From contig NZ_JAJHNP010000007.1 in the NCBI RefSeq assembly GCF_020819595.1, positions 186,001-250,000 on the forward strand: a DNA stretch of 64,000 nt. Direction: 5' to 3'. Below are positions 42,831 through 50,642 of this stretch, piece after piece (positions within the stretch are counted from its first letter, which is position 1; every line of letters starts with the position of its first letter). The notes beneath the pieces were generated by a model. The model did no database searches and was not told the DNA's origin. It saw only the letters and a list, made by a program, of their open reading frames with translations. Made by a program: the position numbers and the translations under genes. The stretch comes from Streptomyces barringtoniae. GTDB taxonomy: Bacteria > Actinomycetota > Actinomycetes > Streptomycetales > Streptomycetaceae.

Positions 42831-44465
42831 ATGGACACATCACCCGACACCGCTCCCGCCGATCAGATCTTCCTCAACGGGCTGGTCTGGCCGGGCGGTG
42901 CCCGACAGGTGGGACCCGAACCGACCGCACTGGCCGTGCGCGACGGCAGGGTGGTGGCGTACGGCAGTGACGCGGAGATCCGCGCCTTGTCCGGCAGCCG
43001 GTCGGCCACGGTCGACCTGCGTGGCCGCCGCGTGATTCCCGGCCTGATCGACGGCCACATGCACGCCGTGCGCGGCGGCGCGACCTGGGCGAGCGAACTG
43101 CGCTGGACGGACGTACCCGACCTGCCCACGGCGCTCGCCAGGCTTCGCGCCGCAGTCGAGACGGCGCGCCCCGGGGAATGGATCCGGGTCGTCGGCGGGT
43201 GGCACCCCTGCCAGTTCGCCGAATTGCGCGAGCCCACGCGTGCCGAGTTGGACGCACTCGCTCCGGACCACCCGGTGTACGTGCAGGCGCTGTACGAGGT
43301 GGCGGTGCTCAACTCGGCGGCGCTCCACGCGGCCGGCATCGACGCCGCCACCCCCGACCCCGACGGCGGTCACCTCGAGCGCGACCCGGTGACCGGCGAG
43401 CTCACCGGCAGGGTGTTCGGCATGGGCGCGTTCAACCGCGTCCTGGGCGCCATTGCACCTGTCACACCGGAGAGGGAACGACGCTCCACCGCGGCGATGC
43501 TGGCCGACCTGCACGCCCTCGGGTTGACCGGAATCGTCGACGCCGGCGGGTTCGGCATGCCGCCGCAGCGGTACGAGCCGCTGTTCGCGCTCTGGCGCGA
43601 CGGCGGTCTGTCGATGCGGATGCGGCTGTTCCTGTCCGCGGCGGACCCCGGGCAGGAATACAAGCAACTCGAGGAGTGGATGCGGCACACCCCGCCCCGG
43701 TTCGGCGACCCGATGCTGCGCTTCGCGGGCATCGGTGAGGTGGTGCACTACGGCTGCCACGACTTCGAAGGGCTCGAGGAGTTCTCGATCTCCGACGACG
43801 CCGCCGAGGAGCTCCAGCGGATCTCCTACCGCGCCGCCGAACAGGGCTGGCCGATGAACATCCATGCGGTGCTCGACGAGTCCATCGACAGGATCCTGAC
43901 CTGCTGGGAAGCGGTGAACGAGCGGATCCCGCTGCGGGGGCTGCGGTTCTCGCTGTCCCACGCCGACCGCATCAGCGCGGGCAACCTGCGCCGGCTCACC
44001 GCGTTGGGTGCGGGTGTGGTGCTGGACGACCACCAGGTCTTCAAGGCCGGCTTTTCGGAGGCGGCCTGGGGCGACGGTTCGATGACCGCAACACCGCCCA
44101 TCGCGGACATGATCGCCGCCGGGATTCCCCTGGCAGCCGGTACCGACGCCACCCGCGCCTCCTCCCACAACCCCTGGTTGTCGTTGTGGTGGCTGATCAC
44201 GGGAAACTCCGCGGACGGCATACCGCGACGCGCCGCTCGCCACCGGATGTCCCGGGAGCGTGCCCTGGAGTGTTACACCACGGGCAGCGCCTGGCTCAGC
44301 TACGAGGAAAACACTCGCGGGCGTCTGAGACCCGGCGCGCATGCCGACTTCGCGGTTCTCAGCGAGGACTGCTTCGCCGTGCCGGAGGACCGTATCCCCG
44401 GGCTCTACTCCGAGCTCACCGTGGTGGGAGGCGAGATCGTCCATACCACAGGAACCCTCGCCTGA
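42831..44465 (+). CDS. Amidohydrolase, YtcJ/COG1574-like
   Basis: A 544-residue amidohydrolase of the YtcJ group. VIPGLIDGHMHAVRGG holds the HxH metal motif, GGWHPCQFAEL and LNSAALHAAGID are group marks, the Asp is in AAGTDATRASSHNPW, and the end GRLRPGAHADFAVLSEDCF is standard. Its function is not known for the family beyond hydrolysis of amide-like bonds. I start it at ATG 42831 with a GACGAGG site; the open frame extends much further upstream in the wrong context. It is the last enzyme gene of the operon. Confidence 0.86.
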   Translation: MDTSPDTAPADQIFLNGLVWPGGARQVGPEPTALAVRDGRVVAYGSDAEIRALSGSRSATVDLRGRRVIPGLIDGHMHAVRGGATWASELRWTDVPDLPTALARLRAAVETARPGEWIRVVGGWHPCQFAELREPTRAELDALAPDHPVYVQALYEVAVLNSAALHAAGIDAATPDPDGGHLERDPVTGELTGRVFGMGAFNRVLGAIAPVTPERERRSTAAMLADLHALGLTGIVDAGGFGMPPQRYEPLFALWRDGGLSMRMRLFLSAADPGQEYKQLEEWMRHTPPRFGDPMLRFAGIGEVVHYGCHDFEGLEEFSISDDAAEELQRISYRAAEQGWPMNIHAVLDESIDRILTCWEAVNERIPLRGLRFSLSHADRISAGNLRRLTALGAGVVLDDHQVFKAGFSEAAWGDGSMTATPPIADMIAAGIPLAAGTDATRASSHNPWLSLWWLITGNSADGIPRRAARHRMSRERALECYTTGSAWLSYEENTRGRLRPGAHADFAVLSEDCFAVPEDRIPGLYSELTVVGGEIVHTTGTLA

Positions 44466-44522
44466 CGGCCGTCATCAGGGCGTTAGGCATTCGGCACACG
44501 TGCACGACGAAAGAGCCGTCCC

Positions 44523-45101
44523 ATGACCTCAGACACCGGGCGCCCCCTTCGGGCCGACGCACGGCGCAATCGAGAGAAGATCCTCTCCACCGCGAGACGC
44601 GTCTTCGCACAACAGGGACTGGACGCGCGCCTCCATCGCATCGCCGAGGAAGCGGGCGTGGGAACCGGCACCCTCTACCGGAACTTCCCGACCCGGGAAG
44701 TCCTCATCGAGGCCGCCTACCGCAGCGAACTGAGCCGGCTGTGCGACTTTGTCCCCGAACTCCTGGCGACCCTGCCTCCGCACGAGGCACTCCGCGTCTG
44801 GATGGGCCGCTTCATCGACTACGCCACCGCCAGACTGGGGATGGCCGACACCTTGCGTACCTTCGTCGACTGCGGCTTCAACGCCTGCGGCCACAGCCGC
44901 GAGTTGATGATGACCGCCCTTACCTCACTCTTGAACGCCGGGTCCGCCGCCGGCACCATCCGGTCGGACATCGGCGCGGCCGACATGTTCGTCGCCCTCA
45001 CGGGCGTCGCCCTGGCCTCGGGAAAGCCCGAACAACGCCAGCAGGCCGAACGCCTCCTCGACCTCATGCTCAACGGCTGCGCGACGGACCAGCGGGCCTG
45101 A
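44523..45101 (+). CDS. TetR-family regulator
   Basis: A 192-residue TetR protein. The helix-turn-helix is NREKILSTARRVFAQQGLDARLHRIAEEAGVGTGTLYRNFPTREVL, and the ligand domain follows. It is 57 bp after the last amidohydrolase gene, on the same strand, so it may be part of the operon and limit it together with the LysR activator. A pseudogene fragment lies directly downstream. Confidence 0.9.
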   Translation: MTSDTGRPLRADARRNREKILSTARRVFAQQGLDARLHRIAEEAGVGTGTLYRNFPTREVLIEAAYRSELSRLCDFVPELLATLPPHEALRVWMGRFIDYATARLGMADTLRTFVDCGFNACGHSRELMMTALTSLLNAGSAAGTIRSDIGAADMFVALTGVALASGKPEQRQQAERLLDLMLNGCATDQRA

Positions 45102-45119
45102 GCGCCGCAGTTCGGCGGG

Positions 45120-45464
45120 GTTCCCACGGCACGACGAAGCCGTGGCCCGGGCCAGTGAACTCCGCCGCAGATCGAGCACCTGACCGCCGCACTCGCCGAG
45201 GCCGAAGCGTGTCTCGCGGACCTGGCCACCACCCAAAAGATCACCGCCGAACTCGCGCCGACCGGAGGCGCAGACGAGGCTGACCCGCCCGAGTGGACGA
45301 CCGCCTACCAGACCACGGCATTCAGGGTCCGTGAACGGCACGAACTCCTCGGCATGCCCACCGACGAACCGTGCATGAACGTCACCCGCAGTCGCCTCGG
45401 GCGCCTCACCCGTCAAGGTTTCTTTACCCAACCCGGGCGAGGCATCTACCAGAAACGGACTTAA
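45120..45464 (+). pseudogene. Remnant of a conserved actinomycete hypothetical protein
   Basis: The readable part is QIEHLTAALAEAEACLADLA, then TTQKITAELAP, VRERHELLGMPTDE, VTRSRLGRLTRQGFFTQPGR and GIYQKRT-stop. It shows a coiled coil followed by a winged-helix-like tail, as in proteins often found beside transposases in streptomycetes. A stop (45156-45158) and a frameshift at about 45165 cut it from ARASELRR upstream. No start is left. Confidence 0.6.
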
Positions 45465-45489
45465 CGCCCTCTCATGGAGCGACGACTCC

Positions 45490-45519
45490 GCATGCCCCGG
45501 CCACGAAGCCGGGGCATGC
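45490..45519. terminator. Perfect hairpin terminator
   Basis: GCATGCCCCGGC and GCCGGGGCATGC pair over 12 bp around the loop CACGAA. It lies 26 bp after the stop of the remnant and could end the upstream operon. Confidence 0.7.
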
Positions 45520-45641
45520 GGTGCTTCGTTATGGGTTCGCGGCCGGACGCGTCGCCGCCCATCGTCGGCCCGTATGCGTACAAGGGCCGCGGGCGAAGGC
45601 CGCGTACGGGCCGCTCGCCGTGTACCGCCCAGCCGTACCGC

Positions 45642-45884
45642 CTAGCCGTCGATCGCCGCGCCGTACAGTGCGTCCGTCGGCAGGCCGCCGAACGCGCTCG
45701 GGCCGTAGTTCCAGGAGCCGGAGGTGGTCATGCCCTTGACCGAGCCACGCAGGACCGTGACGGCGCCCGCGTCCGCGACGGCGCCGATGTCCTCGCCCGC
45801 GACACGGATCGCCACGTCCGCCAGGGGTGGCGCGTGGGTGCGGATTCGGTGGCAAGCCGGCGTCTGCTCTCTGACCTGGAACAC
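45642..45884 (-). pseudogene. Fragment of an FG-GAP/integrin-repeat protein
   Basis: The 80-residue frame contains PPLADVAIRVAGEDIGAVAD and AGAVTVLRGSVKGMTTSGSW, with the look of one FG-GAP repeat (DVxVGxPGEDxG..AGAVTVLxGSxxGLTTSGS). The signal peptide and the other repeats are missing, and no ribosome site is seen. It is probably a leftover of a large extracellular protein. Confidence 0.55.
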
Positions 45885-45908
45885 GGTTGGTTCACTGGAG
45901 CGGCGGCG

Positions 45909-46547
45909 CTATCTGCTCCAGGCGGAGACCAGGTGGACTCCGGCGAGTGCGACGATCAGTCCCGCGCCGACCGCGACCGCCAGCAGAGCCCACCGTCCGG
46001 CGCGCTGCGGGGCGGCGACCCCGTGGCGTGCCGGATGGCGGCGCAGGTCGGCTCCGATGAGGCGCGGCAGGCGCCAGACGTAAGCGAGGACGTGCACGGC
46101 CATCACGGCGATCCAGCAGATGAAGCTGGCTTTGTGAAGCAGGAGCACCGGAAGCGGACCGGTGTCGGGGCCGAGCAGGGCAAGTGCCACTCCCGAGCCG
46201 AGGACGGCGACGCTCGTGGCGACGACCAGGGGGCCGAGCACGCGCAACAGCGGTGCCGGCGGCCCGTGGCGGCGGTACGCGGGCGCTCCCGTGTAGTAGC
46301 GGTAGAACCGGTAGCCGGTCGAGCCGATCTTCAGGCAGACCGGGCCGGTCAGCAGCAGCCCGATGAAGAAGTGCAGGGTGAGGAGTTGCCCGAGGAAGAG
46401 GATGGTGACGCCCTCGACGGCGAACAGAACCAGCAGCACCGCCCCGGTCACTGCGGTCAGCCGCTCGTTTCCCGCCGGCCCCCCGGACATCGTGCCGGGC
46501 CGCTCGGGCTTGCCGTCCACCAGAGCCCTGCCGTCGCTCACGGTCAC
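45909..46547 (-). CDS. Membrane protein resembling a b-type cytochrome
   Basis: A 212-residue protein with four or five membrane helices: LTAVTGAVLLVLFAVEGVTI, LLTLHFFIGLLLTGPVCL, LLRVLGPLVVATSVAVLGSG, LLLHKASFICWIAVMAVHVL and a final ALLAVAVGAGLIVALAGVHL. His residues near helix ends (LLTLHFF, LLLHKAS, MAVHVLAY) could bind heme, as in cytochrome b561- or DUF4405-like proteins. The GTG at 46547 lies behind AGGAGG. It is the last gene of the ApbE/NuoF-like operon, which supports a role in membrane electron transfer. Confidence 0.72.
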   Translation of the reverse strand: MTVSDGRALVDGKPERPGTMSGGPAGNERLTAVTGAVLLVLFAVEGVTILFLGQLLTLHFFIGLLLTGPVCLKIGSTGYRFYRYYTGAPAYRRHGPPAPLLRVLGPLVVATSVAVLGSGVALALLGPDTGPLPVLLLHKASFICWIAVMAVHVLAYVWRLPRLIGADLRRHPARHGVAAPQRAGRWALLAVAVGAGLIVALAGVHLVSAWSR

Positions 46548-46663
46548 TCGTCCGTCCTCCTGGTGATCAGGCCCCGCGCAGCCCGGATGGCAGTGCTGAC
46601 GCAACTCCCTCGCGGTGCGCTGGAGCGGGCAGAAGCATGTCTGACGTGGGGTCAAGAACTCGT

Positions 46664-46909
46664 TCACGTCCGCTGGGGCGACTGCCGGTCCGGTGCGCGA
46701 TGCTGCGCCCGGTCCAGGCGGAGTGCCAGCGCCGGGCATGCGGCCACCGCGCGCCGAGCGTGCCCGAGGGCTTGACCCGTAAGGGGGGCCGATCCCACGA
46801 TCGGGTAGCCCCACTCGTCCAACTCGACGAGTTCCGGCAGGAGTTCGGCGCACAGGCCGTAGCCGTCGCATGCGATGCGATCGATCCCGAGGGAGTGTGT
46901 GCCTGACAT
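46664..46909 (-). CDS. Small [3Fe-4S]/[4Fe-4S] ferredoxin
   Basis: An 81-residue one-cluster ferredoxin: IDRIACDGYGLCAELLPELVELDEWGYP and AVAACPALALRL. Three Cys in the pattern C-x5-C ... C-P match the P450-type [3Fe-4S] ferredoxins. The gene starts 5 bp after the stop of the NuoF-like gene, so it most likely takes electrons from that protein. The C-terminal 15 residues are basic and hydrophilic. Confidence 0.85.
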   Translation of the reverse strand: MSGTHSLGIDRIACDGYGLCAELLPELVELDEWGYPIVGSAPLTGQALGHARRAVAACPALALRLDRAQHRAPDRQSPQRT

Positions 46910-46914
46910 GACGT

Positions 46915-48270
46915 TTACCTCCATTCCCGCTCGTCGGGTACCACTGTGTCCGGAACCGGAAGAACGGGCTCGTGGCCTGCCGCGGCGCACGGGCCGAGGC
47001 TCAGATGGTGCCGTGCGTCGTGGGCGAAGACGCGCAGGGCGGTCGCCGCGAAGCGTGACGCGCCGTCGGGGTGCCGGCAGGCGCCGCGCCCGGCGAGCAG
47101 TCCCACCCGGGCCTCCAGCCGCTCCCTCAGCCGAGGGTCGGGACTGCCCCAGGCGAGATCCGCGAAGTCCGCGGCCACGGCCGGCAGTCCGAGTCGGCAC
47201 GGTCCGCACTGCCGTGCACTCTGCGCCGCGAGATATCCGAGCACCCTGGCCGCTTCGGCCAGACCGCAGGCACGGGCGGGAAGCGCCACGAACACTCCGG
47301 CACCGGGTCCCGCACCGAGTGACGCCAGGTCCTGCTTGGCGAACGGGACTCGCAGGGCCTGGTCCACCGGCAACCAACTACCGAAGAAGCCGCCCAGCAG
47401 GATGGATCCGAGCGGCTCCGAGGCTCCCCCCGCGACGTCCAGTACCTCACCGATCGGTCGGCCCATCGGCACTTCGTAGACGCCCGGCGTGCGCAGGGCG
47501 CCGGAGAGGGTCACGAGCGTGGTGCCCGCGGCGTCGGGGCGCCCGGCACTCCGGAACCAGCCGTGACCGTAGCGTGCGATCAGTGCGAGGTGGGCGAGGG
47601 TCTCGACGTTGTCGATCAGTGTGGGGCGCCGGCCGACGCCCTTCTCGAAGGGGCGCGGCGGGGTCGACAGCGGGCGGGCGTCACCGCCGTTCAGCCAGCG
47701 CACCAGCGACGTCTCCTCGCTGGAGACGTAGTGGTGGGGCAGTTCGTGCACCATCACCGGCACCGTGTCGAGGCCCCGCCTCTGGCGTTCCTCGACTGCT
47801 TCGCGCAGAGCCCGTGCCTGGTTCTGCCTGGTGCGCGGTAGGCACAGGTGCGCCACGTCGGCGCCCACCGCGGCGGCGGCCAGTGCGGCGCCGTCCAGCA
47901 CCAGGTGCGGGGCGAGGTCCAGCAGCATCTCGTCCTTCCGGCTGGCCGGTTCGCTCTCCATGCCGTTGGCGACCACCACGGCGGTGCCCCTGCCGCCGGC
48001 GACCGTGCGCAGTTTGCGGCCGGTGGGGAAGGCCGCGCCGCCCCTGCCGGTCAGTCCCGCGTCCTCCACTGCGCGCACCAGTCGGTCGACCGCGTCGGTG
48101 GAGCGGGGAGACGGTGGTGGACCGTACCGGCCGAGGTGCTCGTTCAGGTCGGCCGCGCCACCGGTGGCGTACCAGCCGTGCAGCAGCCGGGAGCCGTACG
48201 GGCCCATCATGCCGTCACGCCCGTCGCCGGTCAGCAGGGGTGGCTGTCCGTCCGTCATTGCGTCTGTCAT
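46915..48270 (-). CDS. NuoF-like flavin/iron-sulfur oxidoreductase
   Basis: A 451-residue protein with the NuoF FMN/NADH region (LTGRGGAAFPTGRKL; ANGMESEPASRKDEMLL), an SLBB domain (LSGALRTPGVYEVPMGRPIG) and a C-terminal Fe-S region. Only three of the four expected cluster Cys are found (SARQCGPCRLG and GRGACRHP; the first position is Ala), so the cluster may be [3Fe-4S] or absent. It stands outside any complex I operon. Its ATG overlaps the stop of the ferric-reductase-like gene by 4 bp. The likely role is NADH oxidation feeding the ferredoxin. Confidence 0.85.
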   Translation of the reverse strand: MTDAMTDGQPPLLTGDGRDGMMGPYGSRLLHGWYATGGAADLNEHLGRYGPPPSPRSTDAVDRLVRAVEDAGLTGRGGAAFPTGRKLRTVAGGRGTAVVVANGMESEPASRKDEMLLDLAPHLVLDGAALAAAAVGADVAHLCLPRTRQNQARALREAVEERQRRGLDTVPVMVHELPHHYVSSEETSLVRWLNGGDARPLSTPPRPFEKGVGRRPTLIDNVETLAHLALIARYGHGWFRSAGRPDAAGTTLVTLSGALRTPGVYEVPMGRPIGEVLDVAGGASEPLGSILLGGFFGSWLPVDQALRVPFAKQDLASLGAGPGAGVFVALPARACGLAEAARVLGYLAAQSARQCGPCRLGLPAVAADFADLAWGSPDPRLRERLEARVGLLAGRGACRHPDGASRFAATALRVFAHDARHHLSLGPCAAAGHEPVLPVPDTVVPDEREWR

Positions 48271-49004
48271 TCGGACCCTCCGGCGTCATCGGTCGGCGCG
48301 GGCGCCGGGTGTACGGCGCCCGTGGCTGCTGGCGCGGGGCCGCTCGCGCGGTGCGCCCAACCCGGCTGCAGCGGCCCGGAACTCAGGAACGCGGTCAGCA
48401 CCACGGGAACCGCCGCTGCGGTGACCCCCGTCCAGAGCCGCATCGCGACCCGGCCCGGGCCCGCCCGGTACAGCCGCCACCAGACGGCAGCGACCACGAG
48501 GGCGACGCATGCGGCGTACAAGGCGAGTTGCAGCGTGAGCCGGGTGTCGGTGCCGGTCCCCGCGGCGTGGAAGAGCGCGACCGGCCAGGCCGCGTAGGCC
48601 AGCCAGTGCACGGTCTTCCACCGCCGCTGCCCCATGCGCAGCCGTATCGCACTGGTGGCCGCGACCGCGAGCAGCAGGTCGAACGCGACCGTGCCCAGTC
48701 CCAGCCAGAGCGGCCGGTAGGAGGCGGTGAACGGCACCACCGTCACCAGCCAGCCCAGGTGGACGAAGGTGTCGAGGATCGCGGTGACGATGTGCACGGC
48801 CAGGAAGGCCAGGGTCAGTACCGCCAGGTTGCGGTGCAGCGCGCTCACCTCGAAGCGGGCGAGCCGCCGCGGTGTGTACCGGCCGCCCACGGCGATACCG
48901 AGCGCGACGGTCGCGGTGAGCAGCACCAGGGCGACGGTGCCGCCTGCCCGGGTCGCGTACCACAGCGGGCTGGGGCCGGCGGCGAGTGGGACGATTCCGG
49001 TCAT
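48267..49004 (-). CDS. Ferric reductase-like transmembrane cytochrome
   Basis: A 245-residue membrane protein with six helices in the ferric reductase-like fold. Heme-ligand His candidates are in VSALHRNLAVLTLAFLAVHIV and WKTVHWLAYAAWPVALFHAAG. The C-terminal 45 residues are Ala/Pro-rich and probably outside. In other bacteria such proteins (for example YedZ/MsrQ-like) pass electrons across the membrane and sit beside ApbE. The gene overlaps apbE upstream and the NuoF-like gene downstream by 4 bp each. Confidence 0.83.
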   Translation of the reverse strand: MTGIVPLAAGPSPLWYATRAGGTVALVLLTATVALGIAVGGRYTPRRLARFEVSALHRNLAVLTLAFLAVHIVTAILDTFVHLGWLVTVVPFTASYRPLWLGLGTVAFDLLLAVAATSAIRLRMGQRRWKTVHWLAYAAWPVALFHAAGTGTDTRLTLQLALYAACVALVVAAVWWRLYRAGPGRVAMRLWTGVTAAAVPVVLTAFLSSGPLQPGWAHRASGPAPAATGAVHPAPAPTDDAGGSE

Positions 49005-49945
49005 TGGGCACCTCCCGCAGTGTCCTCGGGCCAGCCGCAGACTCGCTCGACGGTCCCGTCCACGCGTACCAGCCGCGCGGGCAGCCCCACCCGGCGCAGC
49101 CGGCCCAAGGCGCGTTCACCGAGGACGACCGCCTCGGTGCTGGCGATGTTGGCGGCCACGCAACTGACGGCGGCAACGCTGACGGTCCGCCAGACCGGGG
49201 CGGGTACGTCGCCAGTGGCGGGATCGACGATGTGATGCAGCCGGCGACCCCCTCGGCGCCAGGTTCGCACCGTGGTGCCGGAGGTGGCGAGTCCGCCCCC
49301 GGTGACGCTCACCGTGGGCCGGCCTCCGGTGCCGGGCGCCGCGTGATCGTCGGCGAGGGCGACGCGCCAGCCTCCCGGTGGCGCCTGGCCCGCGACGGAG
49401 AGGTCACCGCCGAGGTTGACCAGGACGCCGCTGCCCGCCACCTCGGTGGCGCGGTGGGCGGCCCGGTCCGCGGCGAGGGCCTTGGCGGTCGCGCCGAGGT
49501 CGAGCGCGATGCCCGGCGGCATCCGCAGCCGCCGGGCGGCGCTGTCCCATTCCACCGCCCGCCAGCCCGCGGTCGCTCCCGCAAGGCGTACGGGGCCCAC
49601 GTCCTGCGGTCGCAGCGCGGCGAACGTGACGTCGTAGCCGAGCGCGTTCACGGCGGTTCCGACGGTGGGATCCACGACGCCGTCGGTCACCTCCGCCGCA
49701 AGCAGCGCCACGTCCAGTGCCTCGGCGAACAGGGCGCTCACATGACGGGGGGCACCCGCCGCGGCATTGGCGCGCGAGAGTTCCGAGTCGCGCCGGAAGC
49801 GGCTGCACGCCGCGTCGACGGCGGAGAGTTCGGCCTCGAGCACCTGCCGTGCCGCGTCCATCCCGTCCGGGTCGGCGACGAGAAGCGAGGCGGTGGTACC
49901 CAGCGCAGGGAAGGAGACCGATGCCGGACGTGTGGCGGCGGTCAT
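49001..49945 (-). CDS. apbE: FAD:protein FMN transferase (ApbE)
   Basis: A 314-residue ApbE. The segments SFPALGTTASLLV, RFRRDSELSRAN, DPTVGTAVNALGY, ALDLGATAKALAADRA, NLGGDLSVAG and HHIVDPATGDVP are the conserved flavin- and Mg-binding parts. ApbE attaches FMN to Ser/Thr of target proteins outside the membrane. No classical FMN-binding-domain target is encoded nearby. The gene upstream, which overlaps by ATGA, ends in T-T-S-G-A-S, which resembles the target motif. No clear signal peptide is seen at the chosen ATG. Confidence 0.93.
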   Translation of the reverse strand: MTAATRPASVSFPALGTTASLLVADPDGMDAARQVLEAELSAVDAACSRFRRDSELSRANAAAGAPRHVSALFAEALDVALLAAEVTDGVVDPTVGTAVNALGYDVTFAALRPQDVGPVRLAGATAGWRAVEWDSAARRLRMPPGIALDLGATAKALAADRAAHRATEVAGSGVLVNLGGDLSVAGQAPPGGWRVALADDHAAPGTGGRPTVSVTGGGLATSGTTVRTWRRGGRRLHHIVDPATGDVPAPVWRTVSVAAVSCVAANIASTEAVVLGERALGRLRRVGLPARLVRVDGTVERVCGWPEDTAGGAQ

Positions 49946-50379
49946 GACGCACCCGACGTGGTGTGCGACGGTTGTGGAGCCGGTGCCGGGGGCTTCGTCG
50001 TGATATGCGCGGATGCGGGGGCGGACGGACGGGTGGCGGACGGCAGGACGGGCGCCGTCCGCTGCTTCGGCACGGTCGTGTGAGGGGCCGGGCGGGAGGT
50101 CGAGGTGGCGGTCCCGGACGGGTCCGCCGAGTGCGACGGAGTCCGCGGGGTGGTAGGTGTGCTCGACGTGGGGGCGGATGCGGGCGTCGACGGCCGGGAG
50201 GTGCTCCCGGGCGCGGACGAGGACTTCCCGGGCAGAGCCTGGGCGTACCCCGTGGCGAGCACCACGGAGCTGGCCGCGGCCGCGGCGGCCACCCAGCGGG
50301 TGGTGCTTCCGACCCGGCGCAGGCCGCGCTCCCGGCGACGCACGGCACCGGCCGATGTGGGGTGGTCGGGGTGGGACAT
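49942..50379 (-). CDS. Small membrane-anchored Ser/Thr/Pro-rich protein with a C-terminal SGAS (possible ApbE target), copy 1
   Basis: 145 residues: a basic cytosolic N-terminus (RRRERGLRRVGSTTR, residues 14-28), one membrane helix (about 29-46), then about 95 residues rich in Ser, Thr, Pro and Ala ending TTSGAS-stop. The final T-S-G-A-S resembles the (S/T)-G-A-(T/S) sequence to which ApbE joins FMN in NqrC and RnfG. The stop overlaps the apbE start. The GAGGAGGAACC ribosome site fixes the ATG. A paralogue with the same layout lies at 52898. The function is inferred; no known family was recognised. Confidence 0.78.
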   Translation of the reverse strand: MSHPDHPTSAGAVRRRERGLRRVGSTTRWVAAAAAASSVVLATGYAQALPGKSSSAPGSTSRPSTPASAPTSSTPTTPRTPSHSADPSGTATSTSRPAPHTTVPKQRTAPVLPSATRPSAPASAHITTKPPAPAPQPSHTTSGAS

Positions 50380-50484
50380 GGTTCCTCCTCGGCCGTCGAT
50401 GTGCCGTCGTGAAGCGCTCGACACCTTGCGGCCACGCCTGTGGGTATCCATCCACCAGCCTGCGCGGGCACCTGTCGGGAACCG

Positions 50485-50501
50485 GTTCAGGAATCCTTCA
50501 G
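50485..50501 (-). promoter_or_regulatory. Direct-repeat response-regulator site before the small protein/apbE operon
   Basis: On the minus strand CTGAAGGATTCCTGAAC holds two CTGAA half-sites 11 bp apart, the usual spacing for OmpR/PhoP-type regulators. The same 17-mer with one change lies at 52786-52802. It is 105 bp before the start of the operon's first gene. Binding by the neighbouring response regulator is inferred. Confidence 0.6.
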
Positions 50502-50642
50502 AACCCGCAAAGATCAGCAAACATGCTGGTCGGGACGGTGATGCGAGGTGTCCCGGAGAGGCCGGCGAGTGTTCGGAGTTGTCCTGGGGCGGCTCAGGCG
50601 TCGATGGTCCGCGCCGGACTCGGACCGGCTGCTGCGGTCGCG

